A stretch of 64,000 nucleotides of DNA from Ga0077530 sp046293075 (GTDB lineage Bacteria > Pseudomonadota > Alphaproteobacteria > Rhizobiales > Hyphomicrobiaceae), in the NCBI GenBank assembly GCA_046293075.1, contig JBKBPL010000019.1:1-64000 (forward strand), given 5' to 3'. The notes under the pieces were generated by a model. That model ran no database searches. It was given only the letters and a program-made list of their open reading frames with translations, and had not been told where the DNA came from. Positions 52,968 to 62,789 of this stretch are shown one piece after another; position 1 is the stretch's first letter; each line of letters starts with the position of its first letter. Position numbers and translations under genes: made by a program.

Positions 52968-53555
52968 TCAGCCGACCATCAGGAAGAGACCGAGCGCGGC
53001 GGTTGCGCCACCGATCACCTGCGCCGGTCTGCGGCTCGCCAGGCGCGCGATCCCAAGACCGATCACGATGCCGACGATGTGGAGAAGGGCTGTTGAGGCC
53101 GCGAAGCCGGCCGCATAGCCGTACCAGCCGCTGGCGGGGGCTTCGGCGCCATGCGCGTGGCCATGGAACAGCGCGAACGCGCCAATGAGCACGATCCCAA
53201 CGGCAAGCGGCGCCTGAATGCCGAGCGCCACGGCAAGGCCCAGCACGATGACGGAAAGTGCAATGACCGGTTCGACAGCCGGGAATTCAATGCCTGCGTG
53301 CCCGATGAAGCCGCCGACCAGCATCATGAGGACGAACGCGACTGGCCAGCCCCAGACGCGCTTTCCACCGGCGAGCGCGGCCCAGAGGCCGACCGAGATC
53401 ATGGCGGCGAGGTGGTCGATCCCCCCCAGCGGATGAAGCGCGCCGTCGATGAGCGAGAAGCCGGTCTCGAGGCCAGTGTGCGCTGTGGCGGGCCCGGCCA
53501 TGAGGAGCGAGGCTCCGGCAGCGAGGACGAGTGGCAGGTGGCGTGCGGACATCAT
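52968..53555 (-). CDS. ureJ: HupE/UreJ-family nickel permease
   Basis: A 195-residue membrane protein with a signal peptide-like N-terminus (LPLVLAAGASLLMAGPATAHTG) and about six helices. The HupE/UreJ hallmark HPLGGIDHLAAMI is present, and FALFHGHAHGAE supplies a second His-rich motif. It imports nickel (or cobalt) for the urease active site. I chose the ATG at 53553-53555, which exposes the signal peptide at the N-terminus. It sits between ureA and ureB, so nickel uptake is co-expressed with the apoenzyme. Confidence 0.93.
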   Translation of the reverse strand: MMSARHLPLVLAAGASLLMAGPATAHTGLETGFSLIDGALHPLGGIDHLAAMISVGLWAALAGGKRVWGWPVAFVLMMLVGGFIGHAGIEFPAVEPVIALSVIVLGLAVALGIQAPLAVGIVLIGAFALFHGHAHGAEAPASGWYGYAAGFAASTALLHIVGIVIGLGIARLASRRPAQVIGGATAALGLFLMVG

Positions 53556-53583
53556 TGCGCGGCGGCTCCGTTGGACGATCTCT

Positions 53584-53886
53584 CTATCGGATGGGATTGT
53601 GGACCGTGACGAGCTTGCTGCCGTCCGGAAAGGTCGCCTCCACCTGAACGTCATGGATCATCTCGGCGATGCCCTCCATGACCTGGTCGCGGCGCAGAAC
53701 TTTCGCGCCGGCCTCCATGAGCTCGGAAACGCTTCGCCCGTCGCGCGCGCCCTCGACGACGAAATCCGTAATGAGCGCAATCGCCTCGGGATGGTTGAGT
53801 TTCACGCCCCGCTCCAGGCGCCGACGAGCCACGTTGGCCGCCATGGCGATCAACAGCTTGTCCTTTTCGCGTGGTGTCAGGTTCAT
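53584..53886 (-). CDS. ureA: urease gamma subunit
   Basis: A 100-residue gamma subunit starting MNLTPREKDKLLIAMAANVA. LNHPEAIALITDFVVEGARDG, VSELMEAGAKVL and DVQVEATFPDGSKLVTVHNPI are near-invariant in the family. It lies between ureD and ureJ. Confidence 0.98.
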   Translation of the reverse strand: MNLTPREKDKLLIAMAANVARRRLERGVKLNHPEAIALITDFVVEGARDGRSVSELMEAGAKVLRRDQVMEGIAEMIHDVQVEATFPDGSKLVTVHNPIR

Positions 53887-53917
53887 GCGACGGGCATCCC
53901 CCTCCTGTGGTCGTCTC

Positions 53918-54772
53918 TCAGGTCATCCAGACACGCGGCATCGCGCGACCTGAAAGCACCTCTGTTACGCGAATGATGTCACGTCGGACATCCTCAGGCG
54001 TGCCTAGAAATCGGGCAGTCAGCATACTATTCCACGCACTGGCACCGCACGCGGAGCCCGCATCGGCGAGCACTGCGCGCACGGCCTCGATCCGGTCCCC
54101 AGCGTGCGGCGAAAGCGCCAGGATGAGCCCTGCACTGCGGGCGCCGGCCGCGACGGCGGGACGCGCCAGCGCCGCGGCCACGCGGCCATCGAGACGCGCG
54201 GCCTCGGCGAACACGAGCGCACCGCCGCGGCGGATGCGCCAGTTGTCGCTGAACGCGCCGGTCTCGAGAACCTCACCATGCGCGATGCGCCCGAAGACGA
54301 CGATCTCCGCCATGAGCAGGCGCGCATCCGGCGCCATGTCCACCTCGAAGCGCCGGTTGAGGCGCGCCCCCGAATAGAGGATCGTTTCCTGTGGCAGCCA
54401 GTCGAGACGGGCGGCCTCGCCAATGCTGAGCCTGATATCCATGCGAGCCGGCGGGCCGAGCGAGCGATAGATGCGCTCGGCGGTCGCGGTCGTGTGGACG
54501 GCCTCGGCGCCTGCGCCCAACTCAAGTGCGAAGGCGAGGCTGTCGCCGCCCGCCACGCCGCCACCCGTGTTGATCTGGCTCGCCTCGATATGCGCCGCGT
54601 GCGTCAGCGGAAAGCGGAGGCGGTAGCCACCGTATTCTGTCAGCGTATCGATGCGCGTCGCGCCGTTCGCGACGACATAGCGCGCCTTCAAGCCGCCGGT
54701 TGCGCGTACGGCCTCGAGTGCGCGGGCAGCCGCTGCGCGATCGTCGGCGGTCGGCAGTCGCGTCTCGCTCAT
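53918..54772 (-). CDS. ureD: urease accessory protein UreD
   Basis: A 284-residue accessory protein (UreD/UreH) that binds apo-urease and supports nickel insertion. LTHAAHIEASQINTGGGVAGGDSLAFALELG and TTATAERIYRSLGPPARMDIRLSIGEAARLDWLPQETILYSGARL are clear family signatures (quoted by region). It is the first gene of the operon. The 250-bp upstream region is divergent from the TAXI binding protein gene. Confidence 0.96.
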   Translation of the reverse strand: MSETRLPTADDRAAAARALEAVRATGGLKARYVVANGATRIDTLTEYGGYRLRFPLTHAAHIEASQINTGGGVAGGDSLAFALELGAGAEAVHTTATAERIYRSLGPPARMDIRLSIGEAARLDWLPQETILYSGARLNRRFEVDMAPDARLLMAEIVVFGRIAHGEVLETGAFSDNWRIRRGGALVFAEAARLDGRVAAALARPAVAAGARSAGLILALSPHAGDRIEAVRAVLADAGSACGASAWNSMLTARFLGTPEDVRRDIIRVTEVLSGRAMPRVWMT

Positions 54773-55023
54773 TTGCTCCCGTCTGGCTTTCTGGCCGCCG
54801 TTCTCGCGCGTGACAAGCCCCTGCTGCGTCTTGAATCAGGTGCGTCCGGCGGTGCGCATGGTTTGACACACCCGCCATGCGCCCATAGTCTTCTCTGAAC
54901 GAAAAGCAATAAGCAATCGCCAGCCGCGGATCCGGGGCGTTCCCAGAGCACCCCACGGCATGACGAACCATGCGAGCTGGCCCGAGGCAGGCCCAGTTCG
55001 CTTTTATCAAGGGAGGCTGCACA

Positions 55024-56052
55024 ATGCTCAGCAAAGCTTTCGTAGGGCTCGCTTTGGCGGCGCTCGTCGGCGGCGCGGCGGGTCCCGCTGCGGCCCAGGC
55101 CAAGGAGATCCGGTGGGGAACGTCCGCTGTCGGATCGGCTGGCCACAAGGCCCTCGTCAATCTCGCCGAGGTGCTGAACAAGGAGTGGTCCGGCTACAAC
55201 GTCACGGTTCAGCCGGCCCCCGGCGCCATCCTCACGATCAAGGGTTTCGCGACGAACAAGTTTGACGGCTTCTACGGTGCCGATATCGGCTTTTACGAGT
55301 ACGCAAACGATATCGCCCGCTTCAAGGGGTTCAAATCCAGCGTGCTGCGCGAGCCGGTTCAGTCGATGTGGGTCTTCACGACCGAGGTGGGCTTCGGCAT
55401 TCACAGGCGCGACAAGGACAGGATCAAGAGCTGGGCTGATCTCGTTGGCAGGAAGACGTTCACGGGCCCGCGCCCGTGGGATACGCGCGCGCAGACGGAG
55501 CGCGGTCTCATGGCGCTCGGTATCAAGCACGATTATACAGAGGTTGACCTCGCAACGGCGGGCTCACTCCTCGACGCCGGAACGCTCCAGGCGTTCGTCA
55601 TCTATACAAACGCAGAGACCAGCGTTCCGCCCTGGATTACCGAAGCCTCCCTCAGCACGGACTGGGTTGCCCTCAATCCGAACGCCGAGGAGCTGAAGAA
55701 CCTGAAAGCGAAGGGCCTCGCCACGACGACCGTGCCGGCGAAGGTCTTCAAGAAGGACATCGGCGTGGAGAGCGTCACGCTGCTGCCGTTCTATTACGGG
55801 TTCCATGTCGGCCTCGATGTCTCAGCGGACGATGTCTATCGGAAGCTGACAATCGTCGAGAAGAATGCGGCACAGCTTGCGAAGGCCGATGGCTCCTTCG
55901 CGCAGGTCGCTGCGGACATGGTCGGCATGCAGCGCCGTGGCATCCAGTCGTCGGTTGACCTCGTCGAGATCCATCCCGGGCTCGCCAAATACATGAAGGA
56001 GAAGGGGGCCTGGGACCCGAAATGGGATGCGCGCATCGCCAAGGCAAAATAG
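55024..56052 (+). CDS. TRAP transporter TAXI-family solute-binding protein
   Basis: A 342-residue periplasmic binding protein. Signal peptide: LSKAFVGLALAALVGGAAGPAAAQA. The mature start IRWGTSAVGSAGHKALVNLAEVLN is the TAXI fold signature. RIKSWADLVGRKTFTGPRPWDTR and LLPFYYGFHVGLDVS follow. It delivers an organic anion or glutamate-like ligand to the TRAP permease encoded next. Start chosen at the ATG 55024 after GGGAGG. It is divergent from the urease operon. Confidence 0.92.
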   Translation: MLSKAFVGLALAALVGGAAGPAAAQAKEIRWGTSAVGSAGHKALVNLAEVLNKEWSGYNVTVQPAPGAILTIKGFATNKFDGFYGADIGFYEYANDIARFKGFKSSVLREPVQSMWVFTTEVGFGIHRRDKDRIKSWADLVGRKTFTGPRPWDTRAQTERGLMALGIKHDYTEVDLATAGSLLDAGTLQAFVIYTNAETSVPPWITEASLSTDWVALNPNAEELKNLKAKGLATTTVPAKVFKKDIGVESVTLLPFYYGFHVGLDVSADDVYRKLTIVEKNAAQLAKADGSFAQVAADMVGMQRRGIQSSVDLVEIHPGLAKYMKEKGAWDPKWDARIAKAK

Positions 56053-56153
56053 CCTGAGGCGCCCTTTTCTTTTGGCGCGACGGGCCGCGATCGTCCCGCC
56101 GCATTCTTCATAGTCGAGGCCGCCGCGGCTCGCGACGCGATGAGGCAGGCACC

Positions 56154-58112
56154 ATGAGCGACGACACCGTGGCGCGGCCCTGGCCCGAAATCGCGATCGA
56201 CGTCGCCTACTATGCAGCCGCAGCGATCTTCTTCAGCCTCCTGTTCGCGTACTACATGACGGGACTGGGGGGACCATCGCAGCTCGCGGCGATGCTCGTC
56301 CCCCTCACTTTCGTGATCTTCACGCTCAGCGCGCTGCGCGAGAACGATCTCTACCCCTCGCTCGGGCGCCCTCTGAACTATTTGATCGCCGCTATCTATT
56401 GCGCGCTCGCCATCGCAACATCGATCTACATGGTCCTGGAGTTCGACGCGATCGGCTTCGCGCGTGCCGGTTTCTGGAACACGCCGGACATGATCTTCGG
56501 CGCCCTGATGGTCCTGCTGGTGATGGAGTACGCACGCAAGCGCTTCTTTCCGCTGTTCGTCATCAATTTGCTCCTGATCGTCTATTGCGTCTACGGCTGG
56601 GCCGTACCGGGCATGTTCCGCCATCCGGGCCTCGACTGGGAGCGCGTTCTGACCGCGATGAGCCTTGAGATGGCAACGGGCATCTACTCGCGCCTGCCGC
56701 AGCTCGCGCTCACCTTGATCGGCTCTTTCATTCTGGTGCTGAGCGCGCTGCGCGCGTTCGGCTGCATCGATTCCATCCTCAGAGGCGCGGGGCAGATTGC
56801 CGCCCGCTCGGCGCATACGGTGCCGATCTCCGCCGTTCTGGGCTCGCTCGGCATTGGTGCGGTGAGTGGCAGCGGCGCGGCGAATGCGATCACCACCGGC
56901 TCGGCGACGATCCCGGCAATGATTGCGGCTGGAATGCCCCGTCAGCGTGCCGCCGCAATCGAGGCCTCGGCCTCGCTCGGCGGCCAGCTCATGCCGCCCG
57001 TCATGGGCATATCGGCCTTTCTCATGGCCGATTTCATGGGCGTCAGCTACTTCGACGTCGTTGCCCGCGGCTATGCGCCCGCGATCGTTTTCTTCATCGG
57101 CGTTGTGGTCGGCGTCTATCTGCTTTCAGTGCGCTATGGCACCAATGGTCGCGTGACATTCGCCGATGCCCCTATGAGATGGGGCGACTGGACCAATCTC
57201 GCGGCGTTCGTGCTCGTCGTCGCCGGTCTCATTCTGCTGATGGCCGTGCTGTTCGTGGCCCCCATGTTTGCAGCGCTCTATGTGTTCTTCTGCGTGACAG
57301 CGCTGCTCCTGCTGAAGCACATTGCTGAGCTGATCACAGGCGGCGGCTTCACGCTCAAGAACCTCGCGAGGCCTGTCCTTCGCTTCCTTGACAGCTTCAG
57401 CTCCATGACCGCGGATCTCACTCTGCTGCTCGCCACGCTGTCGATCATGACCGGTGCATTCGTCATCACCGGCGTGCCGACCAAGATCGGTTTCATCCTG
57501 ATGGAAGCTGCAGGCATCAACCTGTTCGTCATGGTGATCGTCGCCTTTCTCTTCGGCGCCTTTCTCGGCACGGGACTTCCGCCGGCACCGACCTATATTC
57601 TGACGGCGCTTGTCATTGCGCCCGCCATGATCAAGATCGGCGTCAATCCCTGGTCCGTACACTTCTTTGCCTTCTTCCTCGCCGTGTGGGGCGAACTCAC
57701 GCCGCCGACGTCGGTCGTCGCCGCCGTAACGGCCAAGATCGCCGATGCACCGTTCATGGGCACGCTGATGGCGGCCCTCACATTATGCTCGTCGCTGTTC
57801 GTGCTGATGGCAGCGGCCTTCGTCCGGCCGGAGCTGGTGCTCGAGCCGGGCGCGACACAACTTGCCGCGCTCGGCCTCGTCTCAGTGTCGACGATCGCGC
57901 TCATGTTCAGCCTGCAGGCGACGTTCAGCGAGCGCAAGAGCGTGGATTACAGCATTCGGCTCGTGCTGGGCGGGCTCGCGATGCTCATCCTGTTCTCCCC
58001 CAGCGAAGGTCTCGCCGCTGCAGCGTGCATCCCGGCAGCACTCATCGTCGGCTACTGGATCGCGCGGCGGCGGCAAGAAGCCCCGGCGCTTGCAGCGATC
58101 GGCAGGAGGTAG
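56154..58112 (+). CDS. TRAP transporter permease, fused small and large subunits
   Basis: A 652-residue membrane protein with about 16-18 helices. The fused DctQ-DctM form is typical of TAXI systems. SAVLGSLGIGAVSGSGAANAITTGSATIP and ASASLGGQLMPPVMGISAFLMADFMGV are the TRAP large-subunit signatures. GTGLPPAPTYILTALVIAPAMIKIGVNPW and WGELTPPTSVVAAV follow in the second half. It uses a sodium gradient. It lies 101 bp after its binding protein gene. Confidence 0.93.
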   Translation: MSDDTVARPWPEIAIDVAYYAAAAIFFSLLFAYYMTGLGGPSQLAAMLVPLTFVIFTLSALRENDLYPSLGRPLNYLIAAIYCALAIATSIYMVLEFDAIGFARAGFWNTPDMIFGALMVLLVMEYARKRFFPLFVINLLLIVYCVYGWAVPGMFRHPGLDWERVLTAMSLEMATGIYSRLPQLALTLIGSFILVLSALRAFGCIDSILRGAGQIAARSAHTVPISAVLGSLGIGAVSGSGAANAITTGSATIPAMIAAGMPRQRAAAIEASASLGGQLMPPVMGISAFLMADFMGVSYFDVVARGYAPAIVFFIGVVVGVYLLSVRYGTNGRVTFADAPMRWGDWTNLAAFVLVVAGLILLMAVLFVAPMFAALYVFFCVTALLLLKHIAELITGGGFTLKNLARPVLRFLDSFSSMTADLTLLLATLSIMTGAFVITGVPTKIGFILMEAAGINLFVMVIVAFLFGAFLGTGLPPAPTYILTALVIAPAMIKIGVNPWSVHFFAFFLAVWGELTPPTSVVAAVTAKIADAPFMGTLMAALTLCSSLFVLMAAAFVRPELVLEPGATQLAALGLVSVSTIALMFSLQATFSERKSVDYSIRLVLGGLAMLILFSPSEGLAAAACIPAALIVGYWIARRRQEAPALAAIGRR

Positions 58113-58426
58113 GGCCAGGGCCCCTCCCTGCAGCGCGGGATCGCACCGCGCCGCGCCTCAGCCCAGCATCGGCGCGCGGCCCCCCGGCTGATGCCGCGCG
58201 GTGCCCGCCGCGCCCAGCCTCGTCAATTGAAGAGGCAGGCGTGACTAAAGGATGGGCAGCAATTCAACGACGAATTATCGATGAAATGTTGACAATATCA
58301 GAAGCTCGCGCGAGTGTTCGCGCCCGCAGTTGAGTTTCGCCCGACACGAGGTTCGCGCGGGACCGGCTCGGCATCTGCACCGAGGGCAAAGCGGCCTGGT
58401 AGGCACTGGATTGGATCTGCGACACG
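58113..58426. other. intergenic region upstream of hyuA
   Basis: 314 bp with no supported gene. The left part is GC-rich. An AT-rich island around 58260-58300 contains the 27-bp motif shared with the regulator-dctP gap, ending in a TTGACA -35-like hexamer. This should be the hyuAB promoter region. Confidence 0.6.
58268..58294 (+). promoter_or_regulatory. shared 27-bp motif, site 1 (candidate operator/promoter for hyuAB)
   Basis: Matches 62865-62891 at 21 of 27 positions, same orientation relative to the downstream gene. The best-conserved core is TCGATRAMATGTTGACA, ending in a -35-like TTGACA. It lies 133 bp upstream of hyuA. A binding site for the winged-helix regulator encoded at 62271 is the simplest reading (inference). 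Confidence 0.5.
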
Positions 58427-60538
58427 ATGGCTTCATCAAAACCCGCGCGCCTTGCCGCTGATATCGGCGGCACCTTCACCGACATCGTGCTCGAGCGGGG
58501 CGGTCAGCGGATCACCGCCAAGGTGCTGACGACGCCCCACGCGCCCGAAGAGGCCGTCGTCGAAGGAACACGCGTGGTTCTGAAAGAGGCCGGGCTTGGC
58601 TTCGCCGACCTTGACGTCTTTGTCCACGGCACGACGCTCGCCACCAATGCAGTCATCGAGCGCAAAGGAGCAAAGACGGCGCTCATTGCCACCGACGGCT
58701 TCCGCGACGTGATCGAAATCGCCGACGAGGGACGCTACGATCAGTACGACATCTTCATCGACAAGCCGCGCCAGCTTGTGCCGCGGCAACTGCGCTTCAC
58801 CATCCCCGAGCGGATCGACGTCACGGGCAAGGTCTGGGTCGAGCTCGATGAAGGCGCAGTGCGCAAGATCGCCAAGACCTTGAAGAGAGAGAAAGTCGAG
58901 GCTGTCGCCGTCGCCCTCATCCATTCGTATGCGAATAACACGCACGAGGAGCGGGTGCGGGCCATCCTCGCCGAGGAAGCCGGCGAGATCGCCGTGACAC
59001 TTTCCTCTGAAGTCTGCCCTGAGATGCGCGAGTATGAACGCACCTCGACGGCCGTTGCCAATGCCTATGTGCAGCCGCTCATGGCGGGCTATCTCGGACG
59101 CCTCAAGGCGAAGTTCGCCGCCGAGGGCTACAGAAAACCAATCCACCTGATGACGTCCGGGGGCTCGCTAGCCAGCCTCGAAACAGCGGCCCGCTTTCCG
59201 GTTCGTCTGGTCGAGTCTGGTCCGGCTGGAGGTGCCATCCTCGCCGCGCACATCGCGGCAGAGCGGGGCGAGGACAAGGTGCTCTCCTTCGACATGGGCG
59301 GCACGACCGCCAAGATCTGCCTCATCCACCATGCGACGCCGTACAAGGCGCGGACCTTCGAGGTCGACCGCCAGTCGCGCTTCATGAAGGGGTCGGGCCT
59401 GCCGGTGCGCATCCCGGTCATTGAAATGGTTGAGATTGGCGCAGGTGGCGGCTCGATCGCGCGCGTCGACACATTGAAGCGCATCACCGTCGGGCCGGAC
59501 TCGGCCGGCTCCCAGCCGGGACCGGCCTGCTACGGTCAGGGCGGCACGTCGCCGACCGTCACGGATGCCGATGTTGTGCTGGGCAAGATCGAGCCGGCGC
59601 GCTTTGCCGGCGGTGCCATCGCGCTCTACCCGGAAAGATCGGAGCGCGCTCTTGAGAGCAGCATCGGTACGCCACTCGCGCTTTCCATCCCGATGGCCGC
59701 GCATGGGGTCGGCGAGATCGTGGATGAGAACATGGCCAATGCAGCCCGTGTTCATGCCGTCGAGCGCGGCGTGGTCATTGGCGATCACACCATGGTTGCT
59801 TTTGGTGGTGCCGCACCACTCCACGCCGCGCGGCTTGCGGAGAAGCTTGGCATCAGCCGCGTGATCGTTCCGGCCGACGCGGGCGTCGGCTCTGCCATCG
59901 GCTTCCTGCGCGCGCCGGCAGCATACGAACTCGTCCATTCGAAGTTCATGCGCCTCGAGCAGTTCGACCTCAAGGCCGCCAACCGCCTGCTCGGCGCCAT
60001 GAGCCAGGAGGCGACAGGCTTGGCCAAAGCTGCAGCCGGCAGCCGCAAGCTCACGGAAACCCGCACCGCCTTCATGCGCTATTCCGGGCAGGGCCACGAG
60101 ATTGCGGTGCCACTGCCGGCGCGCGCGCTCAGCGAGAAAGACATCACGGTCATGCGTGAACGTTTCGAGGCCGGCTACCGGCAGCTCTTTGCGCGCCACA
60201 TCCCGGGGGCGGCAATCGAGATCCTCTCCTGGGCCGTTCTGGTCACCACCGATGCCGCCAAGCCACCGCGCCTCGACAGGCCGCGCCGCAAGGCAGCGCC
60301 GAAGCCGATCGGTGCGCGGCCCGTCTTCGACGCGAAGTCGGGCAAGTCCGTGAAGGTGCCGATGTACGATCGCCTGGCCATGGTGCCCGGCACCTGCATT
60401 GAGGGACCGGCCATCATTGTCGAAGCGGGAACCTCGACGTTTGTGGCCGCGGCCTTCACCGCTGAAGTCGATGCCGGGCTTGGCCTCGTGCTCACAGCCC
60501 GCAAGACCGCCAAGCCCGCTCCGGGGAAGGGAAAGTGA
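58427..60538 (+). CDS. hyuA: hydantoinase/oxoprolinase family protein, HyuA subunit
   Basis: A 703-residue ATP-dependent amidohydrolase subunit of the ASKHA fold. N-terminal LAADIGGTFTDIVLERGGQ and FVHGTTLATNAVIERKGAKTALI are diagnostic. SFDMGGTTAKICLI is the second phosphate motif, and GAGGGSIARVD plus AGSQPGPACYGQGG follow. Family members hydrolyse N-methylhydantoin, 5-oxoproline or related cyclic amides, or carboxylate acetone or acetophenone. The exact substrate is not predictable. It is the first gene of a two-gene operon with hyuB. Confidence 0.94.
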   Translation: MASSKPARLAADIGGTFTDIVLERGGQRITAKVLTTPHAPEEAVVEGTRVVLKEAGLGFADLDVFVHGTTLATNAVIERKGAKTALIATDGFRDVIEIADEGRYDQYDIFIDKPRQLVPRQLRFTIPERIDVTGKVWVELDEGAVRKIAKTLKREKVEAVAVALIHSYANNTHEERVRAILAEEAGEIAVTLSSEVCPEMREYERTSTAVANAYVQPLMAGYLGRLKAKFAAEGYRKPIHLMTSGGSLASLETAARFPVRLVESGPAGGAILAAHIAAERGEDKVLSFDMGGTTAKICLIHHATPYKARTFEVDRQSRFMKGSGLPVRIPVIEMVEIGAGGGSIARVDTLKRITVGPDSAGSQPGPACYGQGGTSPTVTDADVVLGKIEPARFAGGAIALYPERSERALESSIGTPLALSIPMAAHGVGEIVDENMANAARVHAVERGVVIGDHTMVAFGGAAPLHAARLAEKLGISRVIVPADAGVGSAIGFLRAPAAYELVHSKFMRLEQFDLKAANRLLGAMSQEATGLAKAAAGSRKLTETRTAFMRYSGQGHEIAVPLPARALSEKDITVMRERFEAGYRQLFARHIPGAAIEILSWAVLVTTDAAKPPRLDRPRRKAAPKPIGARPVFDAKSGKSVKVPMYDRLAMVPGTCIEGPAIIVEAGTSTFVAAAFTAEVDAGLGLVLTARKTAKPAPGKGK

Positions 60539-60543
60539 CCATC

Positions 60544-62184
60544 ATGAGCAAGCTTTCCGAGATCGAGCTCCAGGTCATGTGGAACCGCCTGATCGCGGTA
60601 GTGGAGGAACAGGCGCAGGTGCTCCTGCGGACAGCCTTCTCACCCATCGTGCGCGAGGCTGGCGACCTCTCCGCCGGCATCTTCGACTGTGAGGGGCACA
60701 TGCTCGCACAGGCCGTGACCGGCACGCCCGGACATGTCAACTCCATGGCCGAGAGCGTGAAGCATTTCCTGCGCGTATTCCCGGTCGACACGATGAAGCC
60801 CGGCGACATCTACATCACCAACGATCCCTGGATGGGCACGGGGCATCTCAACGACTTCGTGCTGACGACGCCGGCCTTCCACAAGGGCAAGCTGGTCGGG
60901 CTCTTCTCCTGCACGAGCCACCTCATGGACATCGGTGGCATCGGCTTCGGACCGGACGCCACGGACGTCTTCATGGAGGGGCTCTATATCCCGTTCCTCA
61001 AGCTGGCCGACCGCGGCAAGCTCAACGAGACGCTGATGGCGATGATCCGTGCCAACACGCGCCTGCCGATCGACACTGAGGGCGATGTGTACTCGCTCGC
61101 AGCCTGCAACGATGTCGGCTGCGAGCGGCTCTCCGACATGATGGATGAATTCGGCCTGGCAAGCCTCGACGTTCTCTCGAAGCACATCCTCTCCCGCTCA
61201 AAGGCCGCGGTCTTGGAGGCCATTGCGGGACTGCCCAAGGGCACGTGGTCCAACACCATGACGGTCGATGGCTATGACGAGCCGGTGACGCTCGCCTGCA
61301 CCGTGGCGGTCACCGACAAGGGCATCCATGTGGACTACGCCGGTACGGGACCGGCCTCCCGACGCGGCATCAATGTGCCGCTCGCCTATACCACCGCCTA
61401 CACGGTCTTTGGTCTCGCCTGTGTCGTCGGCCGGGATATCCCGAATAATGCCGGCTCGCTATCTCCCCTCACGGTGTCCGCCCCCCCCAATTGCATCGTC
61501 AATGCCTTGAAGCCAAAGCCGGTCGCCTCGCGCCACGTCATCGGCCAGATGCTGCCCGATGTCGTCTTCGGCGCACTCCGCCAGGCCGTTCCTGACCGTG
61601 TGCCAGCCGAGGGCACATCGTGCCTTTGGAATCTCAACGTGCGTGGCGAAACCGAGGATGCCGGCCTCGGCAACTACGGGTTCACAATGGCAGTGACCTC
61701 TAACGGAGGGACTGGCGCGCGGCCAATGAAAGACGGTCTCTCCGCGACCGCCTATCCTTCTGGCGTCAAGGGCACGCCGGTGGAGATTGCCGAGTCGATC
61801 ACGCCGCTCATCTTCTGGCGCAAGGAGTTCCGCGAGGACTCGGGCGGCGCGGGGCGCACGCGCGGCGGCCTCGGCCAGCGCATCGAAGTCGGCAGCCGGA
61901 TCGGACGGCCTTTCGAGCTGCTGGCAGCCTACGACCGCATTGACCATCCGCCGCGTGGCCGGGACGGCGGCAGGGATGGCGCGGCGGGCGCCGTCGCGCT
62001 CAAGTCGGGGCGGAAGCTGAAGGGCAAAGGCTTCCAGCTCATCCCGCCCGATGACCGGCTTGTCGTCATGACGCCGGGTGGCGGTGGCCTCGGCGATCCG
62101 CGAGAGCGCGATCGCGCGGCCGTGTCGCGGGACATGGCCGAGGGGCTCGTCACACCCGAAGGGGCCAAGATCTACGGCGCTTGA
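60544..62184 (+). CDS. hyuB: hydantoinase/oxoprolinase family protein, HyuB subunit
   Basis: About 546 residues. ELQVMWNRLIAVVEEQAQVLLRTAFSPIVREAGDLSAGIFD and GDIYITNDPWMGTGHLNDFVL are the HyuB signatures. The tail has GGGGLGDPRERD. It forms the ATP-dependent hydrolase together with HyuA. A GTG at 60535 overlaps the hyuA stop and would add three residues; the ATG at 60544 is equally possible. Tight coupling to hyuA is clear. Confidence 0.94.
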   Translation: MSKLSEIELQVMWNRLIAVVEEQAQVLLRTAFSPIVREAGDLSAGIFDCEGHMLAQAVTGTPGHVNSMAESVKHFLRVFPVDTMKPGDIYITNDPWMGTGHLNDFVLTTPAFHKGKLVGLFSCTSHLMDIGGIGFGPDATDVFMEGLYIPFLKLADRGKLNETLMAMIRANTRLPIDTEGDVYSLAACNDVGCERLSDMMDEFGLASLDVLSKHILSRSKAAVLEAIAGLPKGTWSNTMTVDGYDEPVTLACTVAVTDKGIHVDYAGTGPASRRGINVPLAYTTAYTVFGLACVVGRDIPNNAGSLSPLTVSAPPNCIVNALKPKPVASRHVIGQMLPDVVFGALRQAVPDRVPAEGTSCLWNLNVRGETEDAGLGNYGFTMAVTSNGGTGARPMKDGLSATAYPSGVKGTPVEIAESITPLIFWRKEFREDSGGAGRTRGGLGQRIEVGSRIGRPFELLAAYDRIDHPPRGRDGGRDGAAGAVALKSGRKLKGKGFQLIPPDDRLVVMTPGGGGLGDPRERDRAAVSRDMAEGLVTPEGAKIYGA

Positions 62185-62270
62185 AGATCGATTGAGGCGC
62201 CCGGCCCCACGGGATCGTGTCGAACGACGGGAGGAGGCCGGTGACCGGCAAAGGCGCGCGGGGGAATGAG

Positions 62271-62789
62271 CTAGAGGCTCGCCGCCGCGCGCGCTGCCTG
62301 ATCGTAGAGCCCTGACAGGGCGCGCATCTCCGTCGCGATCCGGCTGAGCACGGCCGCATCCGTGCCGAACGCCTTGACGCCCTGTATGAGGAGCGCCTCG
62401 CGGATCTCGTGATAGCGGGCGCAGGCCTCTGCACCTTTCTTCGTGACGGATACGGCCTTCTCCTTGCCGATCTTCTCACCCTTGATGAGCCCGGCCTTCT
62501 CCAGCTTCTTGACCGCGTACGTCACGAGATGGGTGTCCTCGACATTGAGGACGAGGGCGATGTCTGCGAGCCGCTTCGGCCGGCCGCGATGGTAGACGGT
62601 GTGCAAGATCATGTTCTCGAGCGCCGAAAGGCCCGGCGCGCCGCCGGCCGCTGCGCACCGCACCGTCCAGCGGTGAAAGGCATGGCTCACCATGATCAGG
62701 CCGAACTCGAACTCCGACAGCGCGGGCATCTCCCCCGCAGCGAGATGAGCCGAGGACACAATGGGGCCGAGCGGAGAAGGTGGTTTCAT
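62271..62789 (-). CDS. winged-helix transcriptional regulator (MarR-like, COG5631 type)
   Basis: A 172-residue protein from the ATG at 62787-62789; longer in-frame starts exist. The opening IVSSAHLAAGEMPALSEFEFGLIMVSHAFHRW and the wHTH segment KRLADIALVLNVEDTHLVTYAVKKLEKAGLIKGEKIGKEKAVSVTKKG (about 85-130) match winged-helix regulators often found beside TRAP and hydantoinase genes. It lies between hyuB and the next TRAP binding protein gene and is transcribed toward hyuB. Local control of both flanking operons is likely, supported by the motif shared between the two promoter regions. Confidence 0.85.
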   Translation of the reverse strand: MKPPSPLGPIVSSAHLAAGEMPALSEFEFGLIMVSHAFHRWTVRCAAAGGAPGLSALENMILHTVYHRGRPKRLADIALVLNVEDTHLVTYAVKKLEKAGLIKGEKIGKEKAVSVTKKGAEACARYHEIREALLIQGVKAFGTDAAVLSRIATEMRALSGLYDQAARAAASL